DNA from: Microbacterium terricola
GTDB taxonomy: Bacteria; Actinomycetota; Actinomycetes; Actinomycetales; Microbacteriaceae
Direction: 5' to 3'
Assembly (NCBI RefSeq): GCF_027943945.1
Contig: NZ_AP027141.1
Location: forward strand, 620,001-684,000
Length of the DNA stretch: 64,000 bases
In this document: positions 1-9,270 of the stretch, in pieces
Layout: every line of letters begins with the position of its first letter
Position numbering within the stretch: the stretch's first letter is position 1
Program-made: the position numbers and the translations under genes
Notes under the pieces: generated by a model
Databases searched by the model: none
The model's input: only the letters and a program-made list of their open reading frames with translations
Told to the model about the DNA's origin: nothing

Positions 1-1044
1 CGCGACGTCAACATGCGGACGATCCGGCTCTTCGGCACGTTCGAACCGGGGCTCATCGCGATCTCCGCCGTGGCCGTCTCGCTGGTCCTCCTGTGGGGCG
101 CGATCCGGGTCGTGGACGGAGCGCTGCTCATCGGAACGCTCCTCGCCGCCGTGATCTACGTGCGCAACTTCTTCTCGCCGCTGCAGGAGGTCGCGTTCTT
201 CCTGAACTCGTACCAGTCCGCGACGGCGGCGCTCGAGAAGGTGTCGGGCGTGCTGGAGGAGGAGCTGACGGTTCCCGACCCCGCGAAGCCGGTCGACCTG
301 TGGACCGCGCGCGGTCACGTCAGGTTCGAGGACGTGCGCTTCGGGTACTCGGACGACCGGATCATCCTGCCGGACTTCTCGCTCGACATCCCCGCCGGCC
401 AGACGATCGCACTGGTCGGCACCACGGGCGCCGGGAAGTCGACGCTGGCGAAGCTGGTCTCGCGCTTCTACGACCCCACGAAGGGCCGCGTCACCCTCGA
501 CGACGTCGACCTGCGCTCGCTGCACCCGAAGGACCTGCGCCGCGCGATCGTGATGGTGACGCAGGAGGCCTACCTGTTCAGCGGCACGGTCGCCGACAAC
601 ATCGCCTTCGGCAAGCCGGACGCGACGCTCGACGAGATCATCGCCGCTGCGCGCGCGGTCGGAGCGCACGAGTTCATCGAGGCGCTGCCCGACGGCTATG
701 GCACCGACGTGAACAAGCGCGGCGGCCGGGTGTCGGCAGGTCAGCGCCAGCTGATCTCCTTCGCGCGGGCGTTCCTCGCCGACCCCGCCGTGCTGATCCT
801 CGACGAGGCCACCGCCTCCCTCGACATCCCGAGCGAGCGGCAGATCCAGGACGCCCTGCAGACGCTGCTGGCCGACCGCACGGCGATCATCATCGCGCAC
901 CGCCTCTCGACGGTCGCGATCGCCGACCGCGTGCTGGTGATGGAGCACGGCCGCATCATCGAGGACGACACCCCGGAGGCCCTCATCGCGGGTACGGGCA
1001 AGTTCGCCCAGCTGCACGCCGCCTGGCGCGCGTCGCTGGTCTGA
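1..1044 (+). CDS. ABC exporter half-transporter, 5' end outside window
   Basis: This is the C-terminal part of an ABC exporter that fuses membrane and ATPase domains; the reading frame is open at base 1, so the true start lies upstream. The first ~85 codons hold the last membrane helices and the start of the linker. The nucleotide-binding domain follows, with Walker [10 protein letters not shown] at nt 418-444, an unusual signature SAGQRQ near nt 732 in place of LSGGQ, Walker [13 protein letters not shown] near nt 790 and the H-loop in IIIAHRLST. The Walker B glutamate is intact, so it should hydrolyse ATP. Substrate unknown (drug or lipid export is typical). It converges on a second exporter and the two could form a heterodimer, but opposite strands make that only an inference. 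Confidence 0.9.
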   Translation, partial: RDVNMRTIRLFGTFEPGLIAISAVAVSLVLLWGAIRVVDGALLIGTLLAAVIYVRNFFSPLQEVAFFLNSYQSATAALEKVSGVLEEELTVPDPAKPVDLWTARGHVRFEDVRFGYSDDRIILPDFSLDIPAGQTIALVGTTGAGKSTLAKLVSRFYDPTKGRVTLDDVDLRSLHPKDLRRAIVMVTQEAYLFSGTVADNIAFGKPDATLDEIIAAARAVGAHEFIEALPDGYGTDVNKRGGRVSAGQRQLISFARAFLADPAVLILDEATASLDIPSERQIQDALQTLLADRTAIIIAHRLSTVAIADRVLVMEHGRIIEDDTPEALIAGTGKFAQLHAAWRASLV

Positions 1045-1049
1045 CCCCT

Positions 1050-1090
1050 GAGACACCCCGCCGACGCGTCTCGCGTCGGCGGGGTGTCTC
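1050..1090. terminator. Bidirectional intrinsic terminator, 19-bp perfect stem
   Basis: A perfect inverted repeat with 19-nt arms (1050-1068 and 1072-1090) and a 3-nt loop lies between two convergent stop codons, 6 nt after the first and 10 nt before the second. There is no U-tract, as is usual in high-GC actinobacteria. It can serve both transcripts. Confidence 0.85.
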
Positions 1091-1099
1091 ACGCGGGCG

Positions 1100-2899
1100 T
1101 CACGCTCCGAGCTGGGCAGACGCGAGACGCGCGTAGAGCCCGCCCGCGGCCATCAGCTCGGCGTGCGTGCCGGTCTGCACGACACGCCCACGCTCGACCA
1201 CGACGATGAGATCCGCCCCGCGCACCGTGGACAGGCGATGCGCGACGATCAGCGTCGTGCGTCCGCGGCGAGCACGGTCGAGCGCCTCGGTGATCCGCGC
1301 CTCCGACTCGGCGTCCAGGGCGCTGGTGGCCTCGTCCAGCACCAGGATGCGGGGATCGCGGATGAGAGCGCGCGCGATCGCGAGGCGCTGGCGCTGTCCG
1401 CCGGAGAGCCGCGACCCGCGCTCCCCGACCAGGGTGTCCAGGCCGTCAGGCGAACCCGAGACGATGTCGAGGGCGTTCGCCTCGGCGAGGGCCGCGAAGA
1501 CGTCGACATCGGTGACGTCGGTGGTGCCGTACGCGACGTTCTCGCGCACCGATCCAGCCAGCAGCACGGTCTCCTGCGGGACGATCGAGACGAATCTGCG
1601 CAGCGACCGCAGATCGAGTCCGGCGAGGTCGCGCCCGTCGACGCGCACGACGCCTGATGCCGGTCGGACGAATCCCAGCACGGCGTTCAGGATCGTCGAC
1701 TTGCCCGAGCCGGACGGTCCGACGAACGCGACGGTCTGCCCTGCCGTGATCTCGAGGTCGATGCCGTCGAGGGCGGGGTGCTCATCGTCGGCGTACGTCA
1801 CGACGACGCCGTCGAGGCTCACGTCGCCCCGGAGCCTCGTCACCTCGTCCTTGCCGCGGCTGTCCTCGATGTCGAGCTCCTCCGCGACCTCAGCGATCGA
1901 CCGCATCGCGTCCATCCCGCGCGTGAAGATCGGCGCCGCATTCATCAGCATCACGATCGCGTTGGTCAGCATGCCGAAGTACGTGCTGAGCAGCACGACC
2001 TCGCCCGGCGTGATCGGGACGAGCCCCGTGATCGACAGGGTGGCGGCTCCGACGAGGCAGAGGAGCCCGAGCACCTGGTACGAGATCCACGACAGCGCGC
2101 CGAACCGTCCGTTGAGCACGTCGAGGTCTCTGCCCGCGCGGCGCACGGAATCGGCACGCTCGGCGACCCGTGCGGTCGCGACATCCTCGAGCCCGTGGCC
2201 ACGGGTGATCGGCATCAGCGCCGCCATCTCGCTCACGCCCGCCGACAGGCGCTCGACCTCCAGCCGGAACACCTCGTTGCGCGTCGATGCGCGACGCCGG
2301 ATGTAGACGATGAGGGAGGCTGCGACGGGGATCGCCACGGCGAACACCCCGACGAACAGCGGCACCGTGAACGCCGTCACCAGCAGCGCCCCGACGAGGG
2401 TCGACAACGCCGAGACGACCGTCGGGAAGACCTGGGCCAGCATGAGCTCCAGGTTCTCGACGTCGCGGACGATCTTGGTCTGCACCACGGAGGCGCTCTG
2501 CCGGTTGTGGAAGCCGAGCGACAGTCGCTGCAGCCGCGCGGCCAGCCCGGCACGGACCGTGTACGCGAGCGCGCGGTTCGCCGTGCTCGTCAGATGCACC
2601 ACGATCATGTTGAACGGATAGTTGAGGGCGAGCACCGCGACCGCCACGAGTGCCCACCATCCCAGCTGCGAGACGGGTCCGCCCGCGACGACGAGGTCGA
2701 TGATCGCGGCCGTGACCGGCGGCATCACCCACACCGCGCTGTCCTTCACCACGAACGCGCCGACCGCCAGGACCATGCCGACGCGATGCGGGCGCAGCAT
2801 CCGCAGCAGCGAGCGCAGCGGCTGCGCGCGGCGGACGCTGCTCGTGAGGAGCGCCTCGGAGTCGACGAGCAGGATGCGGCCGGTCCGGGGGCCGGTCAT
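1100..2899 (-). CDS. ABC exporter half-transporter (membrane domain fused to ATPase)
   Basis: A 599-residue protein with six predicted membrane segments in the first ~320 residues and a complete ATPase domain: Walker A GPSGSGKST at residues 394-402, signature LSGGQRQR, Walker B ILVLDEATSALD, H-loop IVAHRLST. This is the type IV exporter fold (MsbA/LmrA type). The ATG at 2899 overlaps the stop of the GH42 beta-galactosidase in an ATGA motif, so it is translationally coupled to the sugar operon upstream, which is odd for an exporter. It could export a sugar-derived or cell-envelope product, or simply have been captured by the operon. Substrate not inferable from sequence. Confidence 0.88.
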   Translation of the reverse strand: MTGPRTGRILLVDSEALLTSSVRRAQPLRSLLRMLRPHRVGMVLAVGAFVVKDSAVWVMPPVTAAIIDLVVAGGPVSQLGWWALVAVAVLALNYPFNMIVVHLTSTANRALAYTVRAGLAARLQRLSLGFHNRQSASVVQTKIVRDVENLELMLAQVFPTVVSALSTLVGALLVTAFTVPLFVGVFAVAIPVAASLIVYIRRRASTRNEVFRLEVERLSAGVSEMAALMPITRGHGLEDVATARVAERADSVRRAGRDLDVLNGRFGALSWISYQVLGLLCLVGAATLSITGLVPITPGEVVLLSTYFGMLTNAIVMLMNAAPIFTRGMDAMRSIAEVAEELDIEDSRGKDEVTRLRGDVSLDGVVVTYADDEHPALDGIDLEITAGQTVAFVGPSGSGKSTILNAVLGFVRPASGVVRVDGRDLAGLDLRSLRRFVSIVPQETVLLAGSVRENVAYGTTDVTDVDVFAALAEANALDIVSGSPDGLDTLVGERGSRLSGGQRQRLAIARALIRDPRILVLDEATSALDAESEARITEALDRARRGRTTLIVAHRLSTVRGADLIVVVERGRVVQTGTHAELMAAGGLYARLASAQLGA

Positions 2900-4890
2900 C
2901 GCGCTGCCGCCGCCGTCTCGCGGATCACCGCGACGCCCCCTGCCGCGACCGTGAGGGAGGTGCGCACCTCCTGGCCGTGGACGAGTTCGACGCCCGTGGC
3001 ATCGACGGTCGCGTCGGTGCCGCCGTGGTTGACGAGGAACAGCCAGGTCGCTCCGTCGCGCTCGCGGCGCACCGCCTCCACCCCGGGCACGACCGGCACG
3101 TCGGCGCGCACGCCGGCGTCGGCCACGACGGCGTCGACCAGGTCGCCGAGTCCTGCGTCGAGGTCTGCGGAGATGTACCACGCCGACCCGGCGCCGACCC
3201 GGCGCCTGGTCACCGCGGGCAGTCCGTCGAGCGGCCCGCCGCGGTAGGTGTCGATCACGTCCGCGTCGACGGCGCGCAGGCGCTCGGCCCAGTCGGCGGC
3301 GACCGCGCCGGACGCCAGAGCCATGCGCTCGCCGTCGAGCAGCGGGTGCAGCTCCTCGCCGAACACGCCGAGCAGCGTGCGGAACGCGCCGGGGTAGCCG
3401 CCCGTGCGCACGCGGTTCTCCGCATCGACGATGCCGGACAGATGCCCCACGACGATCGTCGCGCCGGCGGCGGCGGCGCCCGCGATCCGGTCGGCCGCAT
3501 CGTCGTCGACGGCGTACATCCCCGGCACGACGAGCAGGCGGTACCCGGAGAGATCGGCGGTGGGGGAGACGACGTCCGGCACCAGGCCTCGGGCGGCGAG
3601 GGCCTCATGCCAGCGCCTGCCCGCGCGCTCCAGCGGATACCCGTTGAGCGGCTTCTGGCCCTCCTCCCATGCCCATTTGGCCGGGATGTCGGCGACGACC
3701 GCCACCGCCGACGGCGTGACGAGGCTCCCCGCCGTCTCGGAGATCCGCTCGAGGATGCCGCCGAGTGCGACGACCTCGCCCCACTGCCGCGTGCGGGTCC
3801 CGGCGTGCGGCACGAGGCCGGAATGGTACTGCTCGACGCCCGATGGCGACGCGCGCCACTGGAAGAACAGCGCGCCGTCCGAGCCGTGCGCGATGTGCTG
3901 GATGCTGTGACGCGTCATCTCGCCCGGTTCCTTCGGACGGTTGCGCGACTGCCAGTTGACCGCGCTCGGCGCGTGCTCCATCAGCAGCCAGGGCTTCGAG
4001 CGGTCGAGCCCGCGTGCGCGCGACGCGACGAAGGCGAGCTCGCGCTCCCTGTGCGGGTCGGCGGCCTGTGTGTAGTGGTCGATCGCGACGACGTCGAGCT
4101 CGGGCACCCAGTCGACGTAGTCCGCGACGCTCCCGCCGACGGTGAGCATCAGGTTCGTGGTGATCGGCGTGCGGACGCCGGCGTCGCGCAGGGTGCCGCG
4201 CTCCCGGCGGTACTGCGCGAGGAGCGCATCGGAGCTGAACCGGTCGAAGGCGAGCAGAAGCGAGGGACTCTGCCCCGACTCGCTCGCGAGCGGCGCGATG
4301 ACATCGTCGAAGTCGCGGTAGCGGAGCCCCCAGACGGCCGTGCCCCATGCGCGGTTGAGCGCGTCGATCGTGCCGTACCGGGCCCGCAGCCACGCGCGGA
4401 ACGCGGTGCTGGACTCCTCGCAGTAGCAGTGCCGATTGCCTCCGCCGAACTCGTTGCCCACGTGCCACATCTCCACCGCGGGGTGACGGCCGTAGCGCTC
4501 GCCGAGCCTGCGGGCCACCCGCGTCGAGTATCCGTGCCAGACCGGATGGCTCGCGCACCAGCCGAGCCGGCCACCCTGGTGGAACCGGACGCCCTGGCGA
4601 TCCACGGGGATGATCTCAGGATGCCGCCGGTGCAGCCAGGTGGGGGGAGCAGCGGTGGGGGTCGCCAGGGCGATGCCGATGCCGGCGTGCGACAGCATCC
4701 CGATGACGTGGTCGAACCAGTCCCACTCCCAGACGTCGTCGTCGACCTCCAGGAACCCCCACGCGAAGACGCCGAGGGTGACCGTGGTGACGCGGGCCTC
4801 CTGCATGAGGCGGATGTCCTCCCGCCAGGTGTCCTCGTCCCATTGCTCGGGGTTGTAGTCGCCGCCGAAGAGCAGGCGCCGAGCCGTCAT
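2896..4890 (-). CDS. Beta-galactosidase, glycoside hydrolase family 42
   Basis: A 664-residue GH42 retaining beta-galactosidase that releases galactose from beta-galactosides. The N-terminal TIM barrel opens with FGGDYNPEQW. The proton donor is Glu147 in WHVGNEFGGG and the nucleophile is Glu305 in WLLMEHAPSA. CYCEE (Cys155, Cys157) belongs to the metal-binding cysteine cluster of the family. The trimerisation and C-terminal beta domains follow, and the length is normal for GH42. There is no signal peptide, so the enzyme is cytoplasmic. The ATG at 4890 overlaps the kinase stop (ATGA). Within a galactomannan operon it would trim beta-galactosyl decorations of hemicellulose oligosaccharides. Confidence 0.93.
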   Translation of the reverse strand: MTARRLLFGGDYNPEQWDEDTWREDIRLMQEARVTTVTLGVFAWGFLEVDDDVWEWDWFDHVIGMLSHAGIGIALATPTAAPPTWLHRRHPEIIPVDRQGVRFHQGGRLGWCASHPVWHGYSTRVARRLGERYGRHPAVEMWHVGNEFGGGNRHCYCEESSTAFRAWLRARYGTIDALNRAWGTAVWGLRYRDFDDVIAPLASESGQSPSLLLAFDRFSSDALLAQYRRERGTLRDAGVRTPITTNLMLTVGGSVADYVDWVPELDVVAIDHYTQAADPHRERELAFVASRARGLDRSKPWLLMEHAPSAVNWQSRNRPKEPGEMTRHSIQHIAHGSDGALFFQWRASPSGVEQYHSGLVPHAGTRTRQWGEVVALGGILERISETAGSLVTPSAVAVVADIPAKWAWEEGQKPLNGYPLERAGRRWHEALAARGLVPDVVSPTADLSGYRLLVVPGMYAVDDDAADRIAGAAAAGATIVVGHLSGIVDAENRVRTGGYPGAFRTLLGVFGEELHPLLDGERMALASGAVAADWAERLRAVDADVIDTYRGGPLDGLPAVTRRRVGAGSAWYISADLDAGLGDLVDAVVADAGVRADVPVVPGVEAVRRERDGATWLFLVNHGGTDATVDATGVELVHGQEVRTSLTVAAGGVAVIRETAAAAR

Positions 4891-5807
4891 ACGGTGCCCG
4901 CGTGCCGGACGTCGGCGGTCAGGGGGTGGGTGGGTGCGAGCTCGGCCAGGGCGACGGCGCCGTCGATCGCCGTGCCCAGGGGCGTGACGAGCTCGATGCC
5001 GGGACCGCTCAGCTCCTCCGCGAACGCGTCGCGCAGGAGTGCGGAGCCGAACACTCCGCCGACGGCGCACACCGCGAACGTCTCGTCGCGGTCGCGCACG
5101 CGGCCGATCGCCGTGCTGACGCTCGTCGCGAGCTCGTGCGCCGCCTCCGCGGTGATCCGCAGGGCGACCTCGTCGCCGTCGCTCGCGAGCGCGGCGACAT
5201 CGGCGGCGAAGGCCGCGACGATCCGCACGCGGTCGTCGTCCGACTGGAGGGCGATGTAGGCCTGGGCGAGGTCAGGCCAGCGCTCTCGCACGACGTCGAC
5301 GAGGCCCGTGGCGGGGCCGCGTCCGTCGTACGCCCGCATGCTCGCGTCGAGTGCCGCGCGGCCGATCCAGTAGCCGCTTCCGGCGTCGCCCATGATGTAG
5401 CCCCACCCGTCGACGCGTGCCACCGAGTGGAGTCCGACGGCGAGGGTGACGACGCCGGTTCCGGCGGCGACGACGGCGCCGCTGCGGCTGCCGAGCGCCC
5501 CGAGGAACGACGTGGTCGAGTCGTGCGCGAGCCGTGCGCCGCGGATGCCGGTGCCGCTCAGGAGCGACAGGAGTGCGCCCGCGTCCGAATCGCGCTCGGT
5601 CAGCCCCGAGATGCCTGCGGTCAGGAGCGTGGGAGAGCCGTGCGTGCGCTCGACGGCCTCGCGCACGACGTCGGCGAGCTGGGGGAGGAGCGGCTCGTGC
5701 GTGTCGATCCCCCGGAAGAGGAGGTCGTCGCGATGACCGGGGGTGTCGAGTCGGACCTTGATGGCCGTCTGTCCTGCATCGATGGCGAGGACGCTCCTGG
5801 GGCTCAC
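4887..5807 (-). CDS. BadF/BadG-type sugar kinase (N-acetylglucosamine kinase-like ATPase)
   Basis: A 306-residue member of the BadF/BadG/BcrA/BcrD ATPase family (actin/hsp70 fold), which includes N-acetylglucosamine kinases. The phosphate-1 motif is DAGQTAIKV near the N-terminus, the second motif AAGTGVVTLAVG, and GYIMGDAGSGYWIG is typical of the family. The start is GTG at 5807 within a GTGA overlap with the GH113 stop. In a mannan/galactoside operon the substrate may be mannose or another released hexose rather than GlcNAc, which has its own ROK kinase at 25964. Family assignment is firm; substrate is inferred from context only. Confidence 0.82.
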   Translation of the reverse strand: MSPRSVLAIDAGQTAIKVRLDTPGHRDDLLFRGIDTHEPLLPQLADVVREAVERTHGSPTLLTAGISGLTERDSDAGALLSLLSGTGIRGARLAHDSTTSFLGALGSRSGAVVAAGTGVVTLAVGLHSVARVDGWGYIMGDAGSGYWIGRAALDASMRAYDGRGPATGLVDVVRERWPDLAQAYIALQSDDDRVRIVAAFAADVAALASDGDEVALRITAEAAHELATSVSTAIGRVRDRDETFAVCAVGGVFGSALLRDAFAEELSGPGIELVTPLGTAIDGAVALAELAPTHPLTADVRHAGTV

Positions 5808-6760
5808 GCGCGTTCCTTCCGGCTCATGGCGGCGTACGTCTCACGCAGGTACCGGCCCGCGGGTTTTCCATAGGGGCAGTAGTCGTCGTTCGAGAAGGCG
5901 TCGATCTCGTCGTACAGGCGCGGCGGCCAATCCCACAGGAAGAAGCCTTCCACCCACGGGCGTCGCGCGCACGCATCGAACATCGCCCGGTAGTAGGCGA
6001 GCTGCGCCTCGCCGGACGGTGCGCCGGCGAGCGTCCAGTCGTTCGGGCGCGCGGGCGATCCGACGCGCGACGGGCACCCCGCCTCGAGGAAGACGAACGG
6101 GCGACCGGATGCCGTCACCACCCGCTCGATGCGGTCGAGGTTCTCCTCCCAGGCGTCGATCGGGTAGTAGCCGCTGGAGGACACGACGTCGACCGCATCC
6201 CACCACGTGACGCGGTCCTCCTGGTACTTGTCGCAGTTGTAGGTGATCAGGCCCGAGTAGATCTCCCTGATGTCGCGGATGAGCGCGCGCCAGTGCTGCT
6301 CCTGACCGTCGGCGCGCACCATCTCGCACCCGATGCAGAGCATCTCGCACTGCTCGGCCTCGGCGATCCGGGCCGCGTGGAGGAGGAACGCGCGATACGA
6401 CGCGAACCACTCCGTCCAGCTCGGCTCGCCCGGCACATCCCAGTCGAAGAAGCCGATGTGCGCTCGCCAAGTGCCGTCGGCGACGTTGACCACGGGCTTC
6501 AGGCACACCTTCATGCCGAGGGCGCGCGCCTCGCGGATCGCCCACACGATCTCGTCGTCGGTGACCGTCGGCTCACTGTCGTAGCCGATCTCGGTGGAGA
6601 AGGGGGTGGCCTGCAGGGCGGCGTACGAGATCGCGGTCCAGGTGACCGCGTGCTCGGCCATCGCCTGCATGGATGCTGCGGCCTCGGGGACGGCCCACGT
6701 GCCGCGCACGCCGGTCCAGCCCCAGGTCATTCCGCAGACCGGCCCCTCGAGCACGCTCAC
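5804..6760 (-). CDS. GH113-type beta-1,4-mannanase/mannosidase
   Basis: A 318-residue TIM-barrel glycosidase resembling GH113, whose characterised member AaManA is a beta-1,4-mannanase with catalytic glutamates 151 and 231. Here Glu146 in CIGCEMV and Glu226 in FVFLEAGCPS have exactly the same spacing of 80 residues. Aromatic substrate-binding segments WWDAVDVV and FFLWDWPPR are present. I chose the GTG start at 6760 because it forms a GTGA overlap with the upstream stop; an ATG at 6730 is the alternative. There is no signal peptide, so it should act on imported manno-oligosaccharides in the cytoplasm. The family call rests on motif geometry. Confidence 0.75.
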   Translation of the reverse strand: MSVLEGPVCGMTWGWTGVRGTWAVPEAAASMQAMAEHAVTWTAISYAALQATPFSTEIGYDSEPTVTDDEIVWAIREARALGMKVCLKPVVNVADGTWRAHIGFFDWDVPGEPSWTEWFASYRAFLLHAARIAEAEQCEMLCIGCEMVRADGQEQHWRALIRDIREIYSGLITYNCDKYQEDRVTWWDAVDVVSSSGYYPIDAWEENLDRIERVVTASGRPFVFLEAGCPSRVGSPARPNDWTLAGAPSGEAQLAYYRAMFDACARRPWVEGFFLWDWPPRLYDEIDAFSNDDYCPYGKPAGRYLRETYAAMSRKERA

Positions 6761-9270
6761 GCGCGCACCAGCTGGTTCGCGCTCCGCAGCACCCGCGGAT
6801 CGGCGAGCGCGCGGGCGTCCAGCTCCCCGTCGTGGCGGACCAGGATGCGGGCGCTCTCTCCGGGGAGCAGAGTGATCAGCCCGTCCTCCGCGTGTGCCGA
6901 CGGGTGCACCTTGTCGACCAGCAGGGTGACGTCGCGGGCGAGCGAGCGCGCCGTCACGGTCACCTCGGTGCCCCCGTCGACGCGTCGTGCCTCGAGCACG
7001 AGGTCCTGCGCGGGGAGCGCGGAATCCCGGGGCTCCGCGAAGAACCACAGGCCGCGCGCGCCCGGTGCCTCCGCGACGAGGAGCTGGGACTCGTCGCCTG
7101 TGCTCGTGGCCACGCCGCGATCGATCGGCACCACGAGCGAGCCGCGGGCCGGCACCGTCGCCTGGACGGTGATCCCTGCGAGCGCCTCTCCGGCGAACGA
7201 GAGCCTGCGCACCTGCACGGGGCCCGTCCACTCCTCATCGGTGTCGTTGCCGAGCACGACCGCGAGGGCGCCGTCACGCGGTTGGATCGTGACCACGCGC
7301 GCGGCGAACGAGTTCCGCAGGGCATGGAAGAGCGGCTTGGGCCGCTCGCCGCCGTCGATCGCGGCCCACGAGGTGACGGGCCAGCAGTCGTTGAGCTGCC
7401 AGACGATCGCCCCCATCGTGTGCGGTGCCCACGAGCGGAAATGATCGAGCGCCGCGCCGACCGCGAGCGCCTGGTTGAGCTGCATCGCCCAGTGCCAGGT
7501 CTCCATGTCGTCGGGCACGCGGAAGTGCGGAAGCAGCCCGTTCGTGAGCTTGACGTTCCCCTCCATGGCCTTCTGGTGCACGATCATCCCCGGGGACTCG
7601 GGCGTGAGGGGTGCGTCGTCGAGCGATCCGGTGAGCGTGGTCCACGACGGCGGCCCCTGCCACCCGAACTCCGCCACGAAGCGAGGGGTGTGCTCGCGGT
7701 ACGTCGTCCAGTCGCGATCGTTCCACTGACGCCACAGGTGCACGGTGCCCGACCCGGGGTCGAGCGGGTGGGGTCCGGTCTGCGTGCCGCTGGGCGAATC
7801 AGCCGTCGGCGCCGGATCCCAGCCCATGCCGCTGCTGAACGGGCTCCCGGGGATGTACGGCACATGTGGAGCGAGCTCGCCGATCACGCGAGGGAACAGC
7901 TCGTAATAGTAGTGGGCTCCCCACGAGCGGCCGTCGAGGCGCTGCTTCCAGCCCCAGTCCTCGAATCCCTCGAGGGCCTCGTTGTTGCCGGTCAGCAGCA
8001 CGAGCGACGGATGCGAGGCGAGCCGGACCACGTTCTCGCGCGCCTCCGCCTCGATCTCGGAGCGCAGCGGCTCCTCCTCCGGGTAGCCGGCGCACGCGAA
8101 CAGGAAGTCCTGCCACGTCAGCAGCCCCAGCTCGTCCGCCAGGTCGTAGAAGTCCTCGGACTCGTAGAGGCCGCCGCCCCAGACCCGGATGAGGTTGAGG
8201 TTCGCGTCCAGCGCCTGCCGGAGCCGTCGCTCCACGCGGGCGCGGTCGACCCGCACGGGGAGCGCGTCATCCGGGATCCAGTTGACGCCCTTGACGAAGA
8301 TCGGCTGGTCGTTCACCACCAGCGTGAAGGCGCTGCCCGCGGCATCCGCCGTGGTGTCCCACTCCACGGTGCGGAACCCGACCACCCGCTGCGCGGCGTC
8401 GACGGTCTCGTCGCCGTCGAGACGCACATCCACGACGTACCGGGGCTGCTCCCCGTATCCCGCCGGCCACCAGCGCTCGGCCGCGGCGAGCGCGAGGCGC
8501 ACGTGCACGCGGTCGCCGTCGACCGGCGCCGCGGCGGCCGGTGGCGCGTCGGCGTCGAGTCCGGGGCCGGTCACCTGGAGCGACACCGACACCGGGAGGT
8601 CGGCGGCGTCCCGTTCGATCACGACGTCCGCCTCGACCGCGCCGCCGTCCCCCTCGGGGGCGGCCGTGATCCGCACCTCCGCCAGCCGTGCACCTGACCA
8701 CGATTCGAGCCGCACGGGCTTCCAGATCCCGGTCGTGAAGGTCGCGATGCCCCAGTCCCAGCCGAAGTTGCATGCCGACTTCCGGATCGCCTCGTACGGC
8801 AGCGGGTACGGGCGGGGACGAGCGCCCAGTGCGACGCTCTGCAGGTTGGCGTACGGCACGGGAGCCCGGAAGGCGACCTCGAGGTGGTTGTCGCCGTCGA
8901 CGAGCAGCGGGCCCACGTCGAAGCGGTACGAGCGGTGCTGATTCGCCGTCTCGCCGAGGAGCCGGCCGTTCAGCCGGATCGCCGCGACGGTGTCGAGGCC
9001 CTCGAACACGAGGTCCTGCCTGGTGTGGCCGTCCGGCGACCAGGCGAACGTGGTCTCGAAGGTCCAGTCCACGAGTCCGATCCAGGCGACGAGCGCCTCG
9101 TTGGCGCCCTGGTACGGATCGGGGATGAGCCCTGCGTCGAGCAGGTCGACGTGGATGCAGCCGGGAACCGCTGCCGGGAGCGTCTGCGCGCTGACCTCCG
9201 CCGGCGCGGGGCCCGAGGCGGCACGGGCCGTCCAGCCGTCGTGGATGGTGCGGGAGGAGAGGGATGTCAT
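6757..9270 (-). CDS. Beta-mannosidase, glycoside hydrolase family 2
   Basis: An 837-residue GH2 enzyme that removes terminal beta-mannose from manno-oligosaccharides. Order: jelly-roll sugar-binding domain (residues ~1-190), immunoglobulin-like domain, TIM barrel, C-terminal beta domains. The acid/base is Glu431 in LTGNNEALEGF and the nucleophile Glu534 in FVAEFGWQG; VKGVNWIPDD and RVWGGGLYE are hallmark strands of the beta-mannosidase subgroup. The length matches the family. There is no signal peptide. The ATG at 9270 overlaps the permease stop (ATGA). Together with the GH113 enzyme it forms a complete cytoplasmic mannan-oligosaccharide pathway. Confidence 0.93.
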   Translation of the reverse strand: MTSLSSRTIHDGWTARAASGPAPAEVSAQTLPAAVPGCIHVDLLDAGLIPDPYQGANEALVAWIGLVDWTFETTFAWSPDGHTRQDLVFEGLDTVAAIRLNGRLLGETANQHRSYRFDVGPLLVDGDNHLEVAFRAPVPYANLQSVALGARPRPYPLPYEAIRKSACNFGWDWGIATFTTGIWKPVRLESWSGARLAEVRITAAPEGDGGAVEADVVIERDAADLPVSVSLQVTGPGLDADAPPAAAAPVDGDRVHVRLALAAAERWWPAGYGEQPRYVVDVRLDGDETVDAAQRVVGFRTVEWDTTADAAGSAFTLVVNDQPIFVKGVNWIPDDALPVRVDRARVERRLRQALDANLNLIRVWGGGLYESEDFYDLADELGLLTWQDFLFACAGYPEEEPLRSEIEAEARENVVRLASHPSLVLLTGNNEALEGFEDWGWKQRLDGRSWGAHYYYELFPRVIGELAPHVPYIPGSPFSSGMGWDPAPTADSPSGTQTGPHPLDPGSGTVHLWRQWNDRDWTTYREHTPRFVAEFGWQGPPSWTTLTGSLDDAPLTPESPGMIVHQKAMEGNVKLTNGLLPHFRVPDDMETWHWAMQLNQALAVGAALDHFRSWAPHTMGAIVWQLNDCWPVTSWAAIDGGERPKPLFHALRNSFAARVVTIQPRDGALAVVLGNDTDEEWTGPVQVRRLSFAGEALAGITVQATVPARGSLVVPIDRGVATSTGDESQLLVAEAPGARGLWFFAEPRDSALPAQDLVLEARRVDGGTEVTVTARSLARDVTLLVDKVHPSAHAEDGLITLLPGESARILVRHDGELDARALADPRVLRSANQLVRA

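Noticed and set aside
1778..3247. Long open frame antisense to the exporter and GH42 genes (and many similar ones in the window)
   Set aside because: High GC keeps antisense frames open. The translation is rich in Arg, Asp, His and Gly without domain motifs, while the opposite strand encodes clear enzymes.
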